Positions 59,111 to 64,000 of a DNA stretch of 64,000 nt are shown piece after piece. Within the stretch, counting starts at the first letter, position 1. Every line of letters begins with the position of its first letter. Below the pieces are notes generated by a model. That model searched no databases. It was not told where the DNA came from and saw nothing but the letters and a program-made list of their open reading frames with translations. A program made the translations under genes and the position numbers. The DNA comes from Talinum fruticosum (lineage: Eukaryota > Streptophyta > Magnoliopsida > Caryophyllales > Talinaceae): positions 7,936,001 to 8,000,000 of the forward strand of contig JAITYX010000017.1 in NCBI GenBank assembly GCA_021018815.1, in the 5' to 3' direction.

Positions 59111-60788
59111 AAGTGTATATTTATTTTATATTTTTATCGAACCATCTATTAACATGTAGTTGACATGTAGTTAAGAGAGGTGAACACATTATATTTTAGG
59201 AATTACAATTTTTAAGTAGGTCCTCTCTAAGGAAGAAATTTAGCTATCTGGCATCGGCAATTGAACTTTGGGTTATTTTAAATTTCGGTAGATTCTAGTG
59301 TAATTATTTTACCATATAATTAAGAAGGTCATCTAGAAAGACAAATTATGACAGAATTTCTAATAATTATATACCAAAACTTTGGAGGTTTCATGTGATG
59401 GATACATCTGTTTATGTTATGAAGACCTAAAAGTCAAAAACATATTGGCATTAATAATCATGTTTCATTTAGTTATAAGGATATATAAGATTGTAAGAAG
59501 GTGTAAGCTTCTTGTAAAGAGTTGTAAGAATATGCACGGAGATATAAAATAGTTGTAAAGTTAGTTATAAAAAGTTGTATGCAATTTGTAAGATCGTAAG
59601 TTAAAGCCAAATAGAACATATAACCTAAATTGTCTTTTATATAGGGGTTATTTTTCTGTTTCATTTTAATGGATGTTTCCGTTCCTAATTCACGTATTGT
59701 GGTTGTGAATAATACTAAGAAAATATAAAATTTATGACAAATTTTAATTTAAAGGATTAAATTGTCTGTTAAAAATCGATGAAATTTTTTTGTAAAACAA
59801 AAGGAAAAAAGAAAAAAATTAATAAATTAGTTACTAATTTATCATTAAAATAAAAAAAGCGATAGATATTATGAAATAAAATAAAAATTAATTAAAATAA
59901 TAATTATTTTAAAATGGGGAGTATTATGGCTATCTGTTTGTTGGACTTCGTACACTTTGTGTGTCCCACTTCTGACGGGTAAGTTGTAATTGGATTCTGG
60001 TAAAAGGGGTTGGCTTACTCATTGAAAAATAAAAACAAGGTCCTTCATAAAAAAAAAAAATGAAGCGTAATCGTGGAGCTAAAGGGGGCAAGTGGTGGCT
60101 GTGAAATATGATTTAGATGTATACTATTACATTCAATAATTTATGCAATAGAAATATGGTGTTGGTGATCTTACAATGTGAAAATTGATGGCTTGTTGGT
60201 TGGTCACTTAGTTCAAATCTCCTTATTAAGGCTTTTTTCGTTTTGGAATTACTGTTTTGTTACTATTCATGTCATGTTTGACTTTATATAAAAAATAAAA
60301 TTTATTTATATTTTATATTTGTTTATATTCTTTTATGTTCATTCGTTTATGTTCTAACAATTCATTTCTATTCGTTTATACTCTTTTATACTTGTTTATA
60401 TTCATTTTTGTTTATATTTCTATTTATATACATTTCGTATCTAACTTCGAACATACCCGATCCTCAAGCCTATACACACTTTATTACTTTTCATATTTTA
60501 TTAATTGAAGGCCTATTAAATTTGTTTTTTTGTTTTTCATTTTCCTATATTATTCCATTTTCAATCGAGTTCTGTTAGTTTCTTAAACTGTCTTTCTTAT
60601 TAGGTTATGAATTTAAGAAAATTTTGTATTGTAAATTTTACCTATTTTTAACTACCTATTTTATTTTTTGCTATAATAACTATCTTAATGAGAATTTAAA
60701 ATTATACTTCCATTGACTTATATAGGAACTCATTTTGTTCTCCATATCTCACTGAGAACTTAGAAAACAGAGGTCACTGAAGAATTGC

Positions 60789-60835
<47 letters not shown>

Positions 60836-61075
60836 TAAAAATTAAAGTAAATTAAGCGTATATGAACTATGTCATATGGAATACCTAAGTTAAAAAAATT
60901 CTAAAAATTAATAAAAAATGAATATATGTGAACAAAGTTGACAATAATATCAAAGTTCGATCCTCTAATGATTATTTTCTAACTTCGTTCCTGATTAAAT
61001 GAAATGCATGCAGTTAAATAAGTTTGATAGTTTTGAGATATCTTAGCTAATTAATTAATACTATAATTTGTCTCT
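59111..61075. other. low-complexity AT-rich intergenic DNA
   Basis: This stretch contains degenerate GTTGTAAG repeats (59490-59610), a possible second Stowaway right end near 59926, a TTCGTTTATA-type low-complexity stretch (60290-60430) and a TA microsatellite at 60792-60833. I see no gene. Confidence 0.6.
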
Positions 61076-61080
61076 CAAAA

Positions 61081-63065
61081 TTAATAAGTAACCTTTCTCG
61101 CAATGGTTCTAGTTAAGTTGTCATCCATTAAAATGAAGAGAAATGAGGTACAAAGAATAGAAAACCAACAAAGATTAGAAGTAATACAAATGCCAAATTT
61201 AGCCACCCAATCGGTTGCTCCGTTCCCTTCTCTTAAAGTGTGCTTGAACAACAACTTTACTGCATCTCTGTAGGAATCATCGAGTGACGTGAATAAGAAT
61301 ATGAATCTCCTAGGGAATCTGGATATCCCCTTTAATTGCTTTGATGATCGAAACATTATCTTCTTACAAGACAATTGAGTAATAGTCTACCCGAACCGCC
61401 GCTCTAATACCATTTCTCATAGCAATTGCGTCGGCTACAAGAACCGAAACTTGCCCCAAATAAGACGTTCCAGCTTGCGAAATCTCTCATCCCATCTTTT
61501 GATGACAAAACCCGCCGCTGCAGTGAGGAAACTTTGGATCCATCAAAGTTGATTTTGACGAATCCCCTGGTGGTTTGTGCTAGCAAACAAATTGAGGAAA
61601 GTTGCTAGCTATCGAAATAAAGGAGGAGAGGCTAAACCAAAAAGACTATCTAGCCTATTCCTAGCTCGCCATTCACCCAAAAGTGATTTAGTCCGAATAA
61701 TTATAGCAATAGGATTGAAAGATTCGTTGTTAAAAATGATGTCATTTCCGGTCTTCCAAATGCTCCATAACGAGATGAGTTAGCCGAATCATTTGAGTTG
61801 GTTTCTTCATGTTCCTCACTAGCGGAAAGATATGATTCAGTGAGGTAATTTGAAACCGATTCGAGATCAACCTCAAGCCACCGATGTCGATAGGCTGAAC
61901 CCCAAATCTCCTTACCGCAACTAGATTGAGAGAAAAGATTATCAATAAATTCATAACAAGAAAGACAAAGTGGACAAGTGGTGTCAATGTTAACTCCTCT
62001 TATGGTCGGATTATCTCGTGTTGGCAAAGCTCTGTGTCCAATTTGCCACAAGAACATTTTCAATTTAGGCATCGGATCCAAATTCCAAATCCAAGCAAAA
62101 TCCCAAATAGGTAAGATGTTTGAATTTTTACATACATTCCAAGTGGCTAACTTAGTCGTAAATTTCCCACTCGCTAGATAGCCCCGAAGAAACGGAATCC
62201 TCCATATCATGAGAGGGAAGAGGAATAGTCTTAATTTTTTGACATATATCATTAGAAAGCATAGTATGAAGCAATTCCAAATCCCACTCCTTATCCGGTG
62301 TGATACAATCACTAATTGTAGTCGTGAGAGGGAGCAATTTAGAGTAGAATTATCAAAGAAATCAAGCAAACAAACATTACCACACCAATAATCAACCCAA
62401 AATTTCGCTTTTTCCCCGTTTCCTATCTTCCAACGTAGACCCTTTTTAAAGAGCTCCCGTTCCTTAAGTAGATACTTCCAAGTCCAAGAGTCGGTAGCCT
62501 TTGGATATCTAACAAACAAATCCTCGGAAAGATGATACTTGGCTCTCATATCTTTGCCCCATAAATTATCCCCTTCAAACAAATATTTCCATAAAGCTAC
62601 ATAAGAAAGCTTGATTAAGCGCTTCGTTTTCCTAAGTCCCAACCTTCATAGTTTTTAGGAGTACGAGACCTTATCCCAAGCTACCATCGATAATCCCTTA
62701 CCCACACCCGACTTTTCCGAGAAAAAATCTCTATTAATTTTGTCAAGAAAGCTGCAGGTGCTCGTAGGAAGCTAAAAGCTTTGCGTAATATGAGACGGAA
62801 GGGATTCAAGATTAGATTGAATAAGATCCAATCTATCCATTTTGGAAAGCGAATTGGCTTTCCGACTTTGCGATTTAGAATAAGCCTTTCTTAATATGTC
62901 CTCAAATAATGAGTCGTTAGGCCCACCCGGAAAGTTGGCAATCCTAAATAATTCCCAAGAGAGTCGAGTGAGGTGTATTAAAAACCTAAGCAACAGAGTT
63001 CGAGTGGTAGCTGAAGCATTTTTCGAAAAAACCAACGATGATTTATGAAAATTAACAAGTTGACC
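61081..63065 (-). mobile_element. 5'-truncated LINE with RNase H-like tail
   Basis: Reading leftward: GQLVNFHKSS and VFSKNAS (end of the reverse transcriptase palm), DSLFEDILRKA and SKMDRLDLIQSNLESLPSH (thumb), GLRKTKRL and LWGKDMRAKY, LRWKIGNGEKAKFWVDYW, PKLKMFLWQIGHRALPT, then the zf-RVT cysteines (CPLCLSC). These are followed by an RNase H-type segment with GFVKINFDGSK and, near 61200, LREGNGATDWVAKFG. Frames are broken in places. No polymerase catalytic box is present because the 5' part is missing. No poly(A) or convincing target duplication was found. Confidence 0.85.
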
Positions 63066-64000
63066 TTATTGCCGACGTAAATCCCTCAAAATATAACTAA
63101 TTAAATGACTTTAAAACCAATAAAATATAGATGAGTATATAAATATTGAAAAATATGTTACAAGATATCTTTGCTAATAACTAACAGTATTAGTTATCCT
63201 AATTGGTAAAGTCTTAGGAGTTTTTATTAGAGAATAAGTTTTAAATTCTTCTTAGGTGAAACTTTGTGAATTATTTGTACCCAAATAAAAATAAAAATAC
63301 TACCAGAGGATAAGTCACATTTTAAAAAAGGAGAAAAGTTATTATTTTCAATAATCTAGATTACAACTATTTTCGAACTTATAATTATTTATCAATCTAA
63401 ATTACCAAAAAAAATAATTTATGTCCTTACACTACATTACAACAAAAAAAAAAAGGGGTTTGGTCCATAAAAATTGGAGAATCAGACTCCTATTCAACTA
63501 ATTCTCTCTCTCTCTCCCCTTCCCTTCCCGTTGTTATATGGCTCTTTCTCTATTATACCTATATACATCCGAGTCGAGGTGTGTTTGTTTCGATGGAAAA
63601 TATTTTCTCGAAAAATTATCATTCTATTTTCCGACGTTTGTTAGCATAAGCGGTTGATAAATATTTTCTAGGGAAAATAATTTCCCTCAATCAAGTGAAA
63701 ATAAATTTCCTTTTATGAGGAATGAAGTTAATTTTTCTCTGCCTCAATCAAGGGAAAATAAAGTCTTATTAATGGGAGTTCAAGTTCTAAATTTCTCTTA
63801 CTTTACCACCTTCAATTTCTTTTTCCAAGTTTTGTCTTTATCTTTTTTCCTTTTTTGTTGTAAAGTTCATAAATGAAAAGTTTTTTTTACAATATTTGTT
63901 TCTTTTTTTAATTTCTATTATTTTATACATAGAAAAGTTTGATCATAGAGAGATGTATAAACTTATTAAATTTAGGTGCTCAACATATATATATATATAT
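63066..64000. other. unassigned AT-rich DNA to the window end
   Basis: No gene or element end is recognised. A short CT run lies near 63504-63517, and an AT run begins near 63983 and is cut by the window edge. Confidence 0.5.

Overview
This window is nuclear DNA from a flowering plant, almost certainly a eudicot. Three things show this: GT-AG introns from 72 bp to 7 kb, an AT-rich background full of plant LTR retrotransposons, L1-type LINEs and MITEs, and two nuclear genes whose reconstructed proteins match plant mitochondrial proteins. No prokaryotic, organellar or viral gene is visible. The species cannot be named from the sequence alone.

There are two host genes, both on the + strand. The first (coding 12420-40306, 11 exons) is the plant homologue of NDUFAF5, a mitochondrial methyltransferase-fold factor for complex I assembly. 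Its coding sequence is only about 1.03 kb, but four long introns (3.6, 7.1, 5.9 and 6.5 kb) stretch the gene to about 28 kb. The reading frame is broken at two homopolymers, in exons 3 and 6. The second (coding 55224-58202, four coding exons) is QCR6, the 69-residue hinge subunit of the cytochrome bc1 complex. It is intact, and its ATG is split AT|G by an 880-bp intron. Both products act at the mitochondrial respiratory chain (complex I assembly and complex III). I see no other link between them, and their adjacency may be chance.

Layout. 1-4174: AT-rich, with a reiterated AACACTAAA word, a three-copy ~200-bp tandem repeat and a short acidic ORF. 4180-7368: a 3.2-kb solo LTR of Ty3/gypsy type with a 5-bp target duplication, ending beside the probable NDUFAF5 promoter. 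7374-12340: probable 5' UTR exon and a long 5' UTR intron holding a ~1.06-kb PIF/Harbinger-like element. 12420-40306: the NDUFAF5 gene, with a near full-length antisense LINE in intron 7 (itself carrying a second LINE) and, in intron 10, a LINE fragment beside a three-copy ~436-bp tandem repeat with an expanded TA tract. 40307-41950: 3' flank. 41960-46371: a second gypsy-type solo LTR holding a probable copia solo LTR. 46377-48000: a zone of reiterated TTTGTTCA and a 166-bp tandem repeat. 48378-50173: a second, inverted Harbinger-like element interrupted by a 663-bp hAT MITE. 51064-53236: a compact LTR element with gag only (TR-GAG type). 53311-58390: QCR6. 58437-61075: a Stowaway MITE, a five-copy repeat and simple sequence. 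61081-63065: an antisense 5'-truncated LINE with an RNase H-like tail. The rest is unassigned AT-rich DNA.

I found no CRISPR array, tRNA, rRNA or clearly new gene system. The most useful observations are the shared homopolymer frame breaks, the gag-only retroelement with its own empty-site control, the split QCR6 start codon, the nested dated-by-structure insertions, and two AT-rich zones built from a reiterated 8-9-bp word that I cannot assign to a known family.
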